Positions 25,462 through 34,867 of a DNA stretch of 64,000 nt are shown one piece after another. Position numbers and translations under genes: made by a program. The notes under the pieces were generated by a model. It was not told the origin of the DNA. It was given only the letters and a program-made list of their open reading frames with translations, and did no database searches. Numbering within the stretch: the stretch's first letter is position 1; the number at the start of each line of letters is the position of its first letter. Source of the stretch: Herbaspirillum sp. meg3 (GTDB lineage Bacteria > Pseudomonadota > Gammaproteobacteria > Burkholderiales > Burkholderiaceae_D); the NCBI RefSeq assembly GCF_002257565.1, contig NZ_CP022736.1, forward strand, positions 2,046,001 to 2,110,000, written 5' to 3'.

Positions 25462-26463
25462 ATGGCCCGCCCTCGCTTTTTGCCCGACAACCTGACGCTC
25501 ATGCTGTTGGCCGTTGTCATTACTGCCAGCTTTTTCCCCTGTACCGGATCGGTCGCTGTCGGTTTCGACTGGCTGACGACGTTCATGATCGGTTTGCTGT
25601 TCTTCATGCACGGCGCCAAGTTGTCGCGTCAGGCGGTCGTGGCCGGCATGGTTCACTGGCGTTTGCATCTGACGGTTCTGCTGTGCACGTTTGCCGTTTT
25701 CCCTCTGCTGGGACTGATTCTGAAACCGGCGTTGCTGCTGGTGATTACACCTGATCTGTATTTGGGGATTCTGTTCCTGTGCGTATTGCCGTCGACGGTG
25801 CAGTCATCGATTGCCTTTACGTCGGTTGCGCGCGGCAATGTGCCGGCGGCGATTTGCAGCGCCTCCGCATCGAATTTGTTGGGCATCTTCCTGACGCCTT
25901 TGATGGTGAGCGTGATCGTGGTGGCGCATAACGCCCAGCATTCCTCGCTCGACTCCATCCTCAAGATCGTCTATCAACTGTTGTTGCCTTTTGTGGCAGG
26001 ACAGATCGCGCGCCCGTGGATTGGCGCATGGATGGACAGAAACAAGTCCTGGCTGCGCTGGGTCGATCAAAGCTCTGTACTGCTGGTGGTGTACGTGGCG
26101 TTTAGCGAGGCAGTCAATCAAGGGCTGTGGCGTCAGGTGCCCGTGACAATGTTGATCAGCCTGATCGTGATCAGCGCCTTGCTGCTGGCGATTATCATGG
26201 CGCTGACAACCTTCGGCAGCCGTCGCATGGGTTTCAACAAGGAAGACGAAATCACCATCGTTTTCTGCGGCTCAAAGAAGAGTCTCGCCAGCGGCGTACC
26301 GATGGCAAAAGTCTTGTTCGCCAGTCAGACCGTCGGGATGGTGCTGTTGCCGCTGATGCTGTTCCATCAGATTCAACTCATGGTGTGCGCTTTCCTGGCA
26401 CAGCGCTATCGCAGCCGTCCGGAAGAGAACGATGCAAGCGCTAAGCTTGGTCAGGTGAGATAA
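25462..26463 (+). CDS. Bile acid:sodium symporter family protein
   Basis: A 333-residue inner-membrane carrier of the SBF-like (YfeH-type) group with nine to ten helices. Recognisable are FDWLTTFMIGLLFFMHGAKLS, LFLCVLPSTVQSSIAFTSVARGN, SASASNLLGIFLTPLM and CGSKKSLASGVPMAKVLF, the last matching the conserved sodium-site crossover regions. The ribosome site is weak. It stands alone, 190 bp after ftrD, with a terminator right after it. Bacterial members of this group carry diverse organic anions, so the substrate is open. Confidence 0.88.
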   Translation: MARPRFLPDNLTLMLLAVVITASFFPCTGSVAVGFDWLTTFMIGLLFFMHGAKLSRQAVVAGMVHWRLHLTVLLCTFAVFPLLGLILKPALLLVITPDLYLGILFLCVLPSTVQSSIAFTSVARGNVPAAICSASASNLLGIFLTPLMVSVIVVAHNAQHSSLDSILKIVYQLLLPFVAGQIARPWIGAWMDRNKSWLRWVDQSSVLLVVYVAFSEAVNQGLWRQVPVTMLISLIVISALLLAIIMALTTFGSRRMGFNKEDEITIVFCGSKKSLASGVPMAKVLFASQTVGMVLLPLMLFHQIQLMVCAFLAQRYRSRPEENDASAKLGQVR

Positions 26464-26497
26464 GCACGCGCCGGCATGCACTGATGCACGCAAAATC

Positions 26498-26524
26498 AAA
26501 GCCCGCTATTGCGGGCTTTTTTAT
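26498..26524 (+). terminator. Terminator between the symporter and the convergent esterase
   Basis: AAAGCCCGC pairs with GCGGGCTTT around TATT, followed by T. The flanking A run on the other side also lets it act on the minus strand. Confidence 0.88.
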
Positions 26525-26568
26525 TGTGTTTCTCAAACAAGCATCTCAAACTTACCTCCCCAATACCA

Positions 26569-27696
26569 TCAGACCTTGCGTCGATGCTTGGCAAAAAATG
26601 CCAGCATCAGCTTGCCCGCATCCGGTCCCTTGGCATGAAACGGCAACTTGTCGTCACCGCCGCTCCAGGCATGCCCAAGGCGCTCGATGTGTATCGATCT
26701 GATCAGGATCGATTTACCCGCGGAAAAATCACGGATCTGAATGGAGTTCTTGCGCGGATGCTGCTTGGACACGCGTCCGAACTCGCGTGCAACGAGCGGC
26801 AGCGGTGTGAGGTTTGCTGCGTGATTGAGTGCCGTGAACTGCCTCACCAACTGGATCTGATTGATCGATCGTACGATCTTGTCGTCGTCCGCTGTGATCA
26901 GAATCGCCGGCATAGAGGGAAACCACGGATCTTTCGCCAGCACTTTGACAATCGGGGTCAGCGGATTTGCACTGCCGTGTTGCATCACACCGTATGCGCC
27001 CATTGCACTGCGGCTGGTGCCGAATGCCGGGCCGGAATGCATGCCGACTGCAGCAATCAGCTCCGGATGGGTAAGCGCCAGAATCTGCGCCATTGCCGCG
27101 CCCGCCGAGATGCCGCACACATAAATGCGTCGAGGATCAATGTTGTGTTCCTCCCTGACATTGCGAATCATGCGAGCGATCAAGGCGATATCGCCGCCGC
27201 CGCGCTGTGTCGCAGGGTCATACCATTTCCAGCAGCGATTGGGATGTGTGCGCAGCGATTGCTGGGGATACAGTACGGCATATCCTTTGTCACCCGCGAG
27301 CCGGTTCATGCGCGTTCCTTCAGCAAAATCCGTGGCGCTTTGCTCGCAGCCGTGCAACATGACGACGAGGGGCCTGCCGGAAGCTGGCGCCAACTCGACA
27401 GGCGGCATAAAAAGCCAATAGCGCATGCGCTGGGCTGGAACGCTGTCAGTCGTGCAATAAGCGCTGCTCCATGTGCCCGCTAGCGTAGACGTCTTTGCAG
27501 TCGCGGCCGGTTTGCGTGTTGAGGTGGATGATTTTGCTGACGTGGCTTTAAGGGGGGCGACTGATTTGCTCGGCTTGCCGGGCTTGGGTTTTGGCTTAGC
27601 CAGCATTGCCTTCAGCATTTTGGTCGTTCTGGATTGCTGCGCTTTGCCGGCTTTTCTGATGCTACTGAGCCACATGCGATTGAGCATTTTTAGCAT
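26569..27696 (-). CDS. PHB-depolymerase-family esterase (LpqC-like)
   Basis: A 375-residue alpha/beta hydrolase. RPLVVMLHGCEQSATDFAEGTRMN is the strand-loop with oxyanion HGC. The nucleophile elbow is GISAGAA. A Trp-rich WKWYDPATQRGGGDIA segment and GHAWSGGD near the C-terminus (likely catalytic His) are typical of the esterase/PHB depolymerase family. The N-terminal 75 residues are Lys/Ala/Pro/Ser-rich low complexity, like a histone-H1-type or phasin-linker tail. No clear signal peptide is seen, so an intracellular, granule- or DNA-associated role is possible. Monocistronic. Confidence 0.85.
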   Translation of the reverse strand: MLKMLNRMWLSSIRKAGKAQQSRTTKMLKAMLAKPKPKPGKPSKSVAPLKATSAKSSTSTRKPAATAKTSTLAGTWSSAYCTTDSVPAQRMRYWLFMPPVELAPASGRPLVVMLHGCEQSATDFAEGTRMNRLAGDKGYAVLYPQQSLRTHPNRCWKWYDPATQRGGGDIALIARMIRNVREEHNIDPRRIYVCGISAGAAMAQILALTHPELIAAVGMHSGPAFGTSRSAMGAYGVMQHGSANPLTPIVKVLAKDPWFPSMPAILITADDDKIVRSINQIQLVRQFTALNHAANLTPLPLVAREFGRVSKQHPRKNSIQIRDFSAGKSILIRSIHIERLGHAWSGGDDKLPFHAKGPDAGKLMLAFFAKHRRKV

Positions 27697-27991
27697 ATTG
27701 GCCTGTTAGTGAAAAGTTGTCTTGTCTGACTTGCCTTCAGAAGACGCGCTGAAATGGCCAATGTTCCCCAAAATTGCGGCGCTGCAGTAAGCTTGGGTAG
27801 AGAACAGGAAAAATATGCAGGAATGCGGTTGAATTACGGTTGAAATGCCGTTAAAACCTTGTCAATGCATGCATAGAAACGATGCTTACGTCGCTTCGCT
27901 ATCAGCGCAATGATGAGTGCTGTTATGCGTGCAGTTATTCGTGCTGTTATTCGCATATTCATCAGCTTTGTTATCTGCCGGAGGATTTTGG

Positions 27992-29275
27992 ATGGATCTG
28001 GTCATACGTAACGCGACTCTGCCTGACGGCAGCCAGCATGTGAACATTGGTATCGACGCCGGGCGTATTGCTGCTATCGGCGTTGCCCTGGATATCCAGG
28101 CAGTACAGGAAATCGATGCCGGCGGTGATCTGGTGACGCCGCCATTCGTCGACGCGCATTTTCATATGGATGCCACGTTGAGTTATGGCCTGCCGCGGGT
28201 CAATGCTTCGGGCACCTTGCTCGAAGGTATCGCTCTGTGGGGCGAGCTCAAACCTGATCTCACCCAGCAAGCATTGGTCGAGCGCGCATTGCAATATTGC
28301 GACTGGGCGGTGGCGCGCGGCCTGCTGGCCATCCGCTCGCACGTCGATATCTGCGACGATCGGTTGCTGGCGGTGGAAGCCTTGTTGCATGTCCGCGAGA
28401 AGGTCGCTCCGTATCTTGATCTGCAACTGGTCGCGTTCCCTCAGGATGGCGTGCTACGCAGTCCGACAGCCTTCGCCAATTTGAAGCGCGCGATTGCCAT
28501 GGGTGTCGATGTGGTCGGCGGCATTCCACACTTTGAACGCACCATGGCCGACGGTACAGAATCAGTCCGGCTGCTGTGCGAGTTTGCGGCAGAAAAGGGT
28601 TTGCGTGTCGACATGCACTGCGACGAGTCCGACGATCCGCTGTCGCGCCATATTGAGACGCTGGCCTACCACGCACAGCGGCTCGGCATGCAGGGCAGGG
28701 TAGCCGGATCGCATCTGACCTCCATGCACTCGATGGACAACTACTACGTCAGCAAGCTGCTGCCATTGATCCGTGAAGCGGGCGTTGCCGCCATCGCCAA
28801 TCCCTTGATCAACATTACCTTGCAAGGCCGTCACGATACGTATCCGAAACGCCGCGGCATGACGCGCGTGCCGGAGATGCTTGCCGCCGGCATCGACGTC
28901 GCCTTTGGTCACGATTGCGTCATGGACCCATGGTATAGCCTGGGATCGGGCGACATGCTCGAAGTCGCACACATGGGACTGCACGTGGCCCAAATGACCG
29001 GGCAGGATGCAATGCATAACTGCTTCAAGGCAGTAACGGAAACCCCTGCGCGCATCCTCGGTCTGGAAGGATATGGATTGCAGGTTGGATGCCATGCCGA
29101 TCTGGTAGTGCTCGATGCAGGCGACCCTATCGAAGCGATTCGCTTGCGTGCCGCGCGGCGGTTTGTCATCCGTCGGGGGAACGTCGTCAGTCAGGCGCCG
29201 GCGGCGCATGCGCGGCTGAGTTTGCCGGGGCGCCCCGATCTGGTGGATTTCAAGCTACGGCGCCAAGGGCAGTGA
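27992..29275 (+). CDS. Cytosine deaminase-like amidohydrolase
   Basis: A metal-dependent deaminase of the amidohydrolase superfamily, 427 residues from the ATG at 27992, which has GGAGG upstream; a longer frame lacks support. Metal and catalytic residues lie in PPFVDAHFHMDAT, RSHVDICD, MHCDESDD, AGSHLTSMHSMDN and GHDCVMDPW, the order seen in CodA-type cytosine/isoguanine deaminases. It converges on a TauABC-type transporter operon, so it may act on a related imported heterocycle, but this is not shown. Other possible substrates include creatinine- or methylated-base-type compounds. Confidence 0.85.
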   Translation: MDLVIRNATLPDGSQHVNIGIDAGRIAAIGVALDIQAVQEIDAGGDLVTPPFVDAHFHMDATLSYGLPRVNASGTLLEGIALWGELKPDLTQQALVERALQYCDWAVARGLLAIRSHVDICDDRLLAVEALLHVREKVAPYLDLQLVAFPQDGVLRSPTAFANLKRAIAMGVDVVGGIPHFERTMADGTESVRLLCEFAAEKGLRVDMHCDESDDPLSRHIETLAYHAQRLGMQGRVAGSHLTSMHSMDNYYVSKLLPLIREAGVAAIANPLINITLQGRHDTYPKRRGMTRVPEMLAAGIDVAFGHDCVMDPWYSLGSGDMLEVAHMGLHVAQMTGQDAMHNCFKAVTETPARILGLEGYGLQVGCHADLVVLDAGDPIEAIRLRAARRFVIRRGNVVSQAPAAHARLSLPGRPDLVDFKLRRQGQ

Positions 29276-29335
29276 AGGTGGGATGAGAATGCGGGCAGAG
29301 GGAACAGATGCCTGCCCATCTGCCTTTTTGCCGAA

Positions 29336-30223
29336 TCAGCGATGATCCTTCCACGGGACGAGCCGGTGTTCCAGCCGACGCATTACCAGATCGAACAGAT
29401 AGGCCACGATGCCGATCAGGATGATGCCCATGATCACGATGTCGGTACGCAGAAAGTTCGAGGCATTCAGCACCAGTTGACCAACACCCGCCGTGGCCGC
29501 CACCATTTCTGCCGCGACCAGCGTCGTCCAGCCAAAGCCGATGGCGATACGCAAGCCGGTCAGGATATCGGGCAGCGACGCCGGCAGGATGATGTGCCGC
29601 AACAGTTGCCAGCGGCTCGCTCCCATCGATAGCGCAGCATGCAGTTGTTCGGACAGCACGCCGGTCACTCCCGCGCGCGTGGCAACGGCAATCGGTGCAA
29701 AGCAAGCGAGATAGATCAGCAAAATCTTTGCCGTCTCATCGATGCCGAACCAGATGACGATCAGCGGCAGATAGGCCAAGGGCGGCAGCGGACGATAAAA
29801 CTCCAGCAGCGGATCGAAAATACCCCGCACGATTCTGCTGGTGCCCATCAACAGGCCCAGTGGCACTGCCGTTACCGCTGCCAGCGCAAAAGCGCCAAAC
29901 ACGCGCAGCAAGCTCCAGGCCAGATGCTGCCACAGCGGCAGGCCGCCTTGCACGTTACCGGTCCATGCTTGTACGCCTGCGTTCCACACTGCGGACGGCG
30001 AAGGGAGGAAGAGCGGCGCCACCCAAGCTTGCGCCGTGATGCCCCACCACACCACGAACAGAACGATGATTGTCGCAACAGTAACACCCAGGGTTTTACC
30101 GCTGCCCGGGCGGGGATGCACCTTTGCTGCAGGTAGCAGCGTGGTCGCAAGGGGAATCTGGGCAGGCGAGGCAGCATCGGGCCAGACAGTATCCGGTACA
30201 GCAGACGACGAAGGAGGAGTCAT
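29336..30223 (-). CDS. tauC: Taurine/sulfonate-type ABC transporter permease
   Basis: A 295-residue inner-membrane permease with six helices. The coupling-loop segment ALSMGASRWQLLRHIILPASLPDILTGLRIAIGFGW is typical of the TauC/SsuC family, and MGTSRIVRGIFDPLLEFYRPLPPLAYLPL is likewise characteristic. The start at 30223 (MTPPSSSAV) is the first after the ATPase stop, 20 bp away; the N-terminal 60 residues are Pro/Ala-rich and cytosolic. It is third in a minus-strand SBP-ATPase-permease operon. Confidence 0.87.
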   Translation of the reverse strand: MTPPSSSAVPDTVWPDAASPAQIPLATTLLPAAKVHPRPGSGKTLGVTVATIIVLFVVWWGITAQAWVAPLFLPSPSAVWNAGVQAWTGNVQGGLPLWQHLAWSLLRVFGAFALAAVTAVPLGLLMGTSRIVRGIFDPLLEFYRPLPPLAYLPLIVIWFGIDETAKILLIYLACFAPIAVATRAGVTGVLSEQLHAALSMGASRWQLLRHIILPASLPDILTGLRIAIGFGWTTLVAAEMVAATAGVGQLVLNASNFLRTDIVIMGIILIGIVAYLFDLVMRRLEHRLVPWKDHR

Positions 30224-30243
30224 GATCGGGTACGTTGATGGAT

Positions 30244-31071
30244 TCAGGAAACTTGATGCACAAGTTGCAGGAGACGTTCGCGCCACGCGATGAAATCCGG
30301 CGACGATTTAACCGCTCGCGCATCGCCGGACGCCAGATAGTCACGCGAAAAAGGCAGGTCGAACTGATGGTCGATACGTCCCGGACGCGGCGACATGACG
30401 AGGACGCGGGAACCCAGAAACAGCGCCTCTTCGACGCTATGCGTGATGAAGAAGATCGTCTTGCCGGTACGCTGCCAGACCTTGACCAGCAACTCCTGTA
30501 TCGATTCCCGAGTCAGCGCATCAAGCGCGCCCATGGGTTCGTCCATCAGCAGCACACGCGGATCGTTCGCCAGCGCGCGGGCAATGCCGACACGCTGCTG
30601 CATGCCGCCGGAGAGCTGGTACACCGGTGACCGGGCGAACTGTTCCAGTCCGACCAGCCGCAGCTTTTCCAGCGCTACGGCGATCCGGTCGCTGCGCGAG
30701 ATGCCGCGAAAGCGCAAGCCAAGTGCGACGTTGTCGGCCACATTCAGCCAGGGCAACAACGCATGCTTCTGGAATACCACACCCAGCTCCGGACTGGGGC
30801 CGGTGATCGGCACGCCATCAAGCAAAGCCTCGCCCTGCGACGCTTGTACAAAACCTGCGAGGCAATTGAGCAGCGTTGTTTTTCCGCAGCCGGACGGCCC
30901 CAGTGCAACGACAAATTCACCCGGCGCAATCGCCAGGTCGACATGGGACAAGGCCGGCGACTCGTCCTGCGTCGCCGCAAAACGCACCGACAACCGGCGT
31001 ACGTCGAGCCGGCCGCCGGCCTCTCGGGTCGCGGCCGAAGGGATTAACGTGCTGCTGCTTTGCGTACCCAT
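30244..31071 (-). CDS. tauB: Taurine/sulfonate-type ABC transporter ATPase
   Basis: A 275-residue ATPase. Walker A GPSGCGKTT, the Q-loop in VVFQKHALLPW, the signature LSGGMQQRVGIARA, Walker B VLLMDEPMGALD and the H-loop ITHSVEEA are complete. The chosen start at 31071 (MGTQSSST) overlaps the end of the binding-protein gene by 28 bp; an upstream extension would run inside that gene. The family and context point to sulfonate import. Confidence 0.9.
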   Translation of the reverse strand: MGTQSSSTLIPSAATREAGGRLDVRRLSVRFAATQDESPALSHVDLAIAPGEFVVALGPSGCGKTTLLNCLAGFVQASQGEALLDGVPITGPSPELGVVFQKHALLPWLNVADNVALGLRFRGISRSDRIAVALEKLRLVGLEQFARSPVYQLSGGMQQRVGIARALANDPRVLLMDEPMGALDALTRESIQELLVKVWQRTGKTIFFITHSVEEALFLGSRVLVMSPRPGRIDHQFDLPFSRDYLASGDARAVKSSPDFIAWRERLLQLVHQVS

Positions 31072-32051
31072 GTTGCATTGACTCCTGTACTGTAATCCGG
31101 CAACACCGTTTGCACGCTGCCCTGCGTCTTCAAGAACGCCGCTGTCGCAGCCAGTGACTTGGCAGCACCGCCACCAAGCCATTGCACCGATGCCTGTTGT
31201 TCCAACGTCGGGAACTCATATAACGACAGGCTCGCCGGCACGTCGGCAGCTTCTGCGCCCGACCATTTCGCTACTGCTTTCACCTGTGGCGAATCGGCGG
31301 TCCACGCTGCTTTGTTGCGGCGATAGTTGTCATCGGTTGCCGCCAATGTTTTCACGAGCTCAGTGAGAAAGGCGTCGTTCTGACGAGCAAACGCCTTGCT
31401 GACGACGATCCCGTCGAAAGTGGCTTTGCCGGTTTGTTTGGCGATCTCACCTGAAGTGATCAATACCTGGCCGTTTTTCTTCACCTTCGCCAGAACCGGA
31501 TCCCAGATGAAAGTGCCATCTATATCGCCGCGCTCCCACGCGGCAGCGATCTCAGGCGGGCGCATGTTCAAAATCTTGACGTTGCGTGGATCGACCTTGG
31601 CGTGTTCCAACGCCAGCAGCGTATGGAAGTGCGAGGTCGAGACGAACGGCACGGCGATGCGTTTATCCTTCAGGTCTGCCAGCGTCTTGACGCCGCTGCC
31701 GTTACGCACAACCAGTGCTTCTGCATCATTGATGTTATCCAGGATCCAGAACAGTTCAATGTCCAGCCCTTGCGACAAGCCCGAGGCAATCGGCGCCGAA
31801 CCCGCTTCGCCGATCTGCACCGAGCCCGACGCCAACGCGCGAATCACATCGGCTCCGCTGGCCAGCTTGCGGAAGGTGACTTTATAGCCGGTCTTCTGTT
31901 CGAGCGTTTGTGCATCTTGCGCGTAGCGCCATGGCACCACCATATCTTGATAGGCGATGACAACTTCCTTACTTTGCGCCACCGCGTTTCCGGTCAGGAG
32001 CGTGGATGCAGCGAAGAGAGTAAAGGCCAGAACGTGCAAAGTTTTTTTCAT
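31044..32051 (-). CDS. tauA: Taurine-type ABC transporter substrate-binding protein
   Basis: A 335-residue periplasmic receptor. A signal peptide (KKTLHVLAFTLFAASTLLTGNAVA) is followed by a TauA-like fold: VVIAYQ, FRKLASGADVIRALASGSVQIGEAGSAPIA, DKRIAVPFVSTSHFHTLLALEHAKVD and AAAWERGDIDGTFIWDPVLAKV, which parallel E. coli TauA closely. No TauD dioxygenase follows, so the desulfonating enzyme would have to be encoded elsewhere, or the substrate is another sulfonate. A TATGGATATG motif lies 74 bp upstream. Confidence 0.88.
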   Translation of the reverse strand: MKKTLHVLAFTLFAASTLLTGNAVAQSKEVVIAYQDMVVPWRYAQDAQTLEQKTGYKVTFRKLASGADVIRALASGSVQIGEAGSAPIASGLSQGLDIELFWILDNINDAEALVVRNGSGVKTLADLKDKRIAVPFVSTSHFHTLLALEHAKVDPRNVKILNMRPPEIAAAWERGDIDGTFIWDPVLAKVKKNGQVLITSGEIAKQTGKATFDGIVVSKAFARQNDAFLTELVKTLAATDDNYRRNKAAWTADSPQVKAVAKWSGAEAADVPASLSLYEFPTLEQQASVQWLGGGAAKSLAATAAFLKTQGSVQTVLPDYSTGVNATWVRKAAAR

Positions 32052-32124
32052 TTTATTCGTAACGAAGTGGATAGTCGTCCGAGTATAAAAGTCGCGTTTG
32101 CGTCGCAATACGAATATTTCCAGC

Positions 32125-32134
32125 TATGGATATG
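32125..32134 (+). promoter_or_regulatory. TATGGATATG motif, copy 1 (tauA/metN divergent region)
   Basis: An exact 10-mer shared with 39567-39576 and 46915-46924, here between divergent tauA and metN. Candidate binding site for a sulfur-responsive regulator. Confidence 0.4.
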
Positions 32135-32306
32135 CGGTCACTGAGAGGGATTGTTGAAGGCGTCTTGATCCCTTGCTGATGTAAATGAGAGCGCCTTTTT
32201 TATTATTACAAAACCAAATATGCATCGACGTATTTATGCGTTCACAGCCAGTTTTGCCGTTGCTAGACTGCGTTCATCTTACTCATTCATCTGACCTCAT
32301 CATCCC

Positions 32307-33317
32307 GTGATTCGCATCGAGCATCTCCATAAAATTTATCAAGTTGCCAACCGGGACATCACAGCACTGACCGATATCAATCTGCAGATTGAAGCAGGCG
32401 AGGTATTCGGCATCATCGGTCGCTCCGGCGCTGGAAAAAGTACCTTGATTCGTACGCTGAATCTGCTCGAACGTCCCACGTCGGGAAGCATCTTCATTGA
32501 AGACGAAGACATCACGCAATTCGACAGCGCCAATTTGCACAAGCTGCGCCAGCGCGTCGGTATGATCTTCCAGCATTTCAATCTGCTCAGTGCCAAAACC
32601 GTTGCCGCCAATATCGACTGGCCGTTAAAGGTCACCGGAAAATACACCGCCGAGCAACGCCGCCAGCGTGTGACGGAACTGCTGGAACTGGTCGGCCTGA
32701 GCGAACATCGCGATAAATATCCCGCGCAGTTGTCAGGCGGGCAAAAACAGCGCGTCGGCATCGCCCGCGCACTTGCCAACTACCCGCATCTGCTGCTGTG
32801 CGACGAGGCCACCTCGGCCTTGGATCCGGAAACCACGCAATCGATCCTGCGTCTGCTGCTGGACATCAATCGCAAGCTCGGCCTGACCATCGTCCTCATC
32901 ACACACGAGATGCAAATCATCCGCACCATCTGCGACCGTGTGGCTGTCATTGACGACACCCGTATTGTAGAAGCCGGAAAAGTCGCTGACGTGTTCCTGC
33001 ATCCGCAACATCCGGTGACGCAAAAGCTGGTCGCCGAAAGTCACAGCTTCGACAACGACGCCAATTTGCAAGCCGATCAATTCAAAGGAAAGCTGGTGCG
33101 CCTGACCTTCGTCGGCGACATCACTTACCAGCCGATTCTGACGAATATCACGGCAGCTACCCAGGCGCTGATCACCATTTTGCAAGGCACGATTTCACGC
33201 ATCAAAGACACCCCATACGGGCAACTGCTGGTGGAGTTGAACGGCAGTGACGAAGACATTCGTCAGGTGTTCACGCATTTCGATCAATACCAGATTCACC
33301 ATGAGGTGTTGTCATGA
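32307..33317 (+). CDS. metN: D-methionine ABC transporter ATPase MetN
   Basis: A 336-residue ATPase of the methionine importer. Walker A GRSGAGKST, signature LSGGQKQRVGIARA and Walker B LLLCDEATSALD are intact. The C-terminal NIL (ACT-like) domain from about residue 250 (KLVRLTFVGDITYQPILTNI) is the site where methionine inhibits transport in known MetN proteins. Translation starts at GTG. The stop overlaps the metI start (ATGA, 33314-33317). Nucleotide: phosphate is not the cargo here; the NIL domain separates it from the sulfonate ATPases nearby. Confidence 0.96.
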   Translation: MIRIEHLHKIYQVANRDITALTDINLQIEAGEVFGIIGRSGAGKSTLIRTLNLLERPTSGSIFIEDEDITQFDSANLHKLRQRVGMIFQHFNLLSAKTVAANIDWPLKVTGKYTAEQRRQRVTELLELVGLSEHRDKYPAQLSGGQKQRVGIARALANYPHLLLCDEATSALDPETTQSILRLLLDINRKLGLTIVLITHEMQIIRTICDRVAVIDDTRIVEAGKVADVFLHPQHPVTQKLVAESHSFDNDANLQADQFKGKLVRLTFVGDITYQPILTNITAATQALITILQGTISRIKDTPYGQLLVELNGSDEDIRQVFTHFDQYQIHHEVLS

Positions 33318-33976
33318 TTGATTTCTCCGTTGTCGACTGGACCGACGTCTGGCAAGCGACGCTGGAGACGCTCGTCATGACCGGCGCATCGCTGTTCTTT
33401 ACGGTGTTGATCGGCCTGCCACTGGGGATCCTGTTGTTCATCACGGCGCGCCAGCAATTGCTCGCTCAACGCGGCGTCTACGTCGTGCTGTCGCTGGTGA
33501 TCAATATCCTGCGCTCGGTGCCTTTTCTGATCCTGCTGATCGTCATGATTCCGGTGACCCTGGTGCTGGTCGGCACCTCGCTCGGCGTGGAAGGATCGAT
33601 CCCGCCGCTGGTCATCGGCACCGCACCGTTCTTTGCGCGCCTGGTTGAAAACGTCCTGCGCGAGATTGACCGCGGCGTGATCGAAGCCTGCCAGGCCATG
33701 GGCGCAAGAACACATCAGATCATCTTCGGCGCCTTGTTGCCCGAAGCACTGCCGGGTTTGTTCGCGGCCATCACGATCACTGCAATCACATTGATGTCTT
33801 ACGCTGCCATGTCTGGCGTCATCGGCGGCGGCGGCCTGGGCGATCTGGCCATTCGCTTTGGCTATCAACGATTCCAGACCGAGGTGATGATCGTCACCGT
33901 TGCGGTCCTGGTAGTACTGGTGCAGTTACTGCAGTTCTTCGGCGATCGCCTGGTTCTGCATTTCACACGTAAATAA
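33314..33976 (+). CDS. metI: D-methionine ABC transporter permease MetI
   Basis: A 220-residue inner-membrane permease with five helices, the usual MetI size. Family stretches are INILRSVPFLILLIVMIPVT, GVIEACQAMGARTHQIIFGALLPEALPG (coupling helix) and SYAAMSGVIGGGGLGDLAIRFGYQRF. It is translationally coupled to metN. Confidence 0.96.
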   Translation: MIDFSVVDWTDVWQATLETLVMTGASLFFTVLIGLPLGILLFITARQQLLAQRGVYVVLSLVINILRSVPFLILLIVMIPVTLVLVGTSLGVEGSIPPLVIGTAPFFARLVENVLREIDRGVIEACQAMGARTHQIIFGALLPEALPGLFAAITITAITLMSYAAMSGVIGGGGLGDLAIRFGYQRFQTEVMIVTVAVLVVLVQLLQFFGDRLVLHFTRK

Positions 33977-33990
33977 AAAAGGAGTCTTAC

Positions 33991-34782
33991 ATGTCCCGCA
34001 AATTATCCCTTCTGCTCGCAGCATCGTTGTCTTACCTCGCCATCAGCGGGGCACAGGCAGCCGACAAGCTGGTGATCGCCGCCACGCCGGTTCCACATGC
34101 CGAAATCCTGGAATTCCTGAAACCGACGCTGGCCAAAGAAGGCGTCGACCTGCAAGTGAAGGTGTTTACCGACTACGTCCAGCCGGCTGCACAAACCAAT
34201 GAAAAGCAAGTTGACGGCAACTTCTTCCTGCATCAGCCTTACCTCAATGAATTCAAGAAGAGCCACAAGAACGATATCGAAGTGCCGATCACGAAGGTGC
34301 ACGTAGAACCGTTCGCAGCCTATTCCCTGAAATACAAAAAGACAGCCGACATTCCGGACGGTGCGACAATCGCTATCCCCAACGACCCATCGAACTCCGG
34401 CCGCGCATTGTTGCTGCTGGCACGCAACGGTCTGATCAAGCTGAAGGACACCAGCAATATCTCCTCCACGCAAAAAGACATCACCGACAATCCGAAGAAG
34501 CTGAAATTCCGTGCATTGGAAGCCGCAACCTTGCCACGCGTGCTGAATCAGGTTGACGTCGCACTGATCAACACCAACTACGCCATTGAAGCCAAGCTGA
34601 ATCCGGTCAAGGATTCTCTGTTCATCGAAGATGCCAATTCGCCTTACGCCAATCTGCTGGTCGCACGTGAAGACAACAAGGACAGCCCTGCATTCAAGAA
34701 GCTGGCCGCAGCCTTGAACTCGCCTGAAGTGAAGAAATTCATTGAAGAAAAATACAAAGGTGCCGTGGTCCCTGCATTTTGA
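33991..34782 (+). CDS. metQ: Methionine-binding (lipo)protein MetQ
   Basis: A 263-residue periplasmic binding protein of the NlpA/MetQ family: VIAATPVPHAEILEFLKPTLAKEGVDLQVKVFTDYVQPAAQTNEKQVDGNFFLHQPYL is typical. The signal peptide ends SGAQA and lacks the lipobox Cys present in E. coli MetQ, so it is probably free in the periplasm. AAAGGAG precedes the ATG. Last gene of metNIQ, followed by a strong terminator. Confidence 0.95.
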   Translation: MSRKLSLLLAASLSYLAISGAQAADKLVIAATPVPHAEILEFLKPTLAKEGVDLQVKVFTDYVQPAAQTNEKQVDGNFFLHQPYLNEFKKSHKNDIEVPITKVHVEPFAAYSLKYKKTADIPDGATIAIPNDPSNSGRALLLLARNGLIKLKDTSNISSTQKDITDNPKKLKFRALEAATLPRVLNQVDVALINTNYAIEAKLNPVKDSLFIEDANSPYANLLVAREDNKDSPAFKKLAAALNSPEVKKFIEEKYKGAVVPAF

Positions 34783-34798
34783 TAGTGAACATCGCAGC

Positions 34799-34827
34799 AA
34801 AAAAGCCCGGGAGACCGGGCTTTTTTC
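34799..34827 (+). terminator. Terminator of metNIQ
   Basis: AAAAAAGCCCGG pairs with CCGGGCTTTTTT around GAGA; symmetrical A and T runs make it bidirectional, serving the convergent cupin gene as well. Confidence 0.92.
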
Positions 34828-34867
34828 ATGGATCGACGGGACTGGAAATTTCTTCCGAAAATCCTGA

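Noticed and set aside
29336..32051. Confirmed taurine specificity with a tauD gene
   Set aside because: The three subunits are TauABC-like, but no TauD dioxygenase is present here, so specificity is left open.
32052..32306. SAM-type riboswitch upstream of metNIQ
   Set aside because: No SAM riboswitch core or terminator/antiterminator pair was recognisable in the leader; only the TATGGATATG motif stands out.
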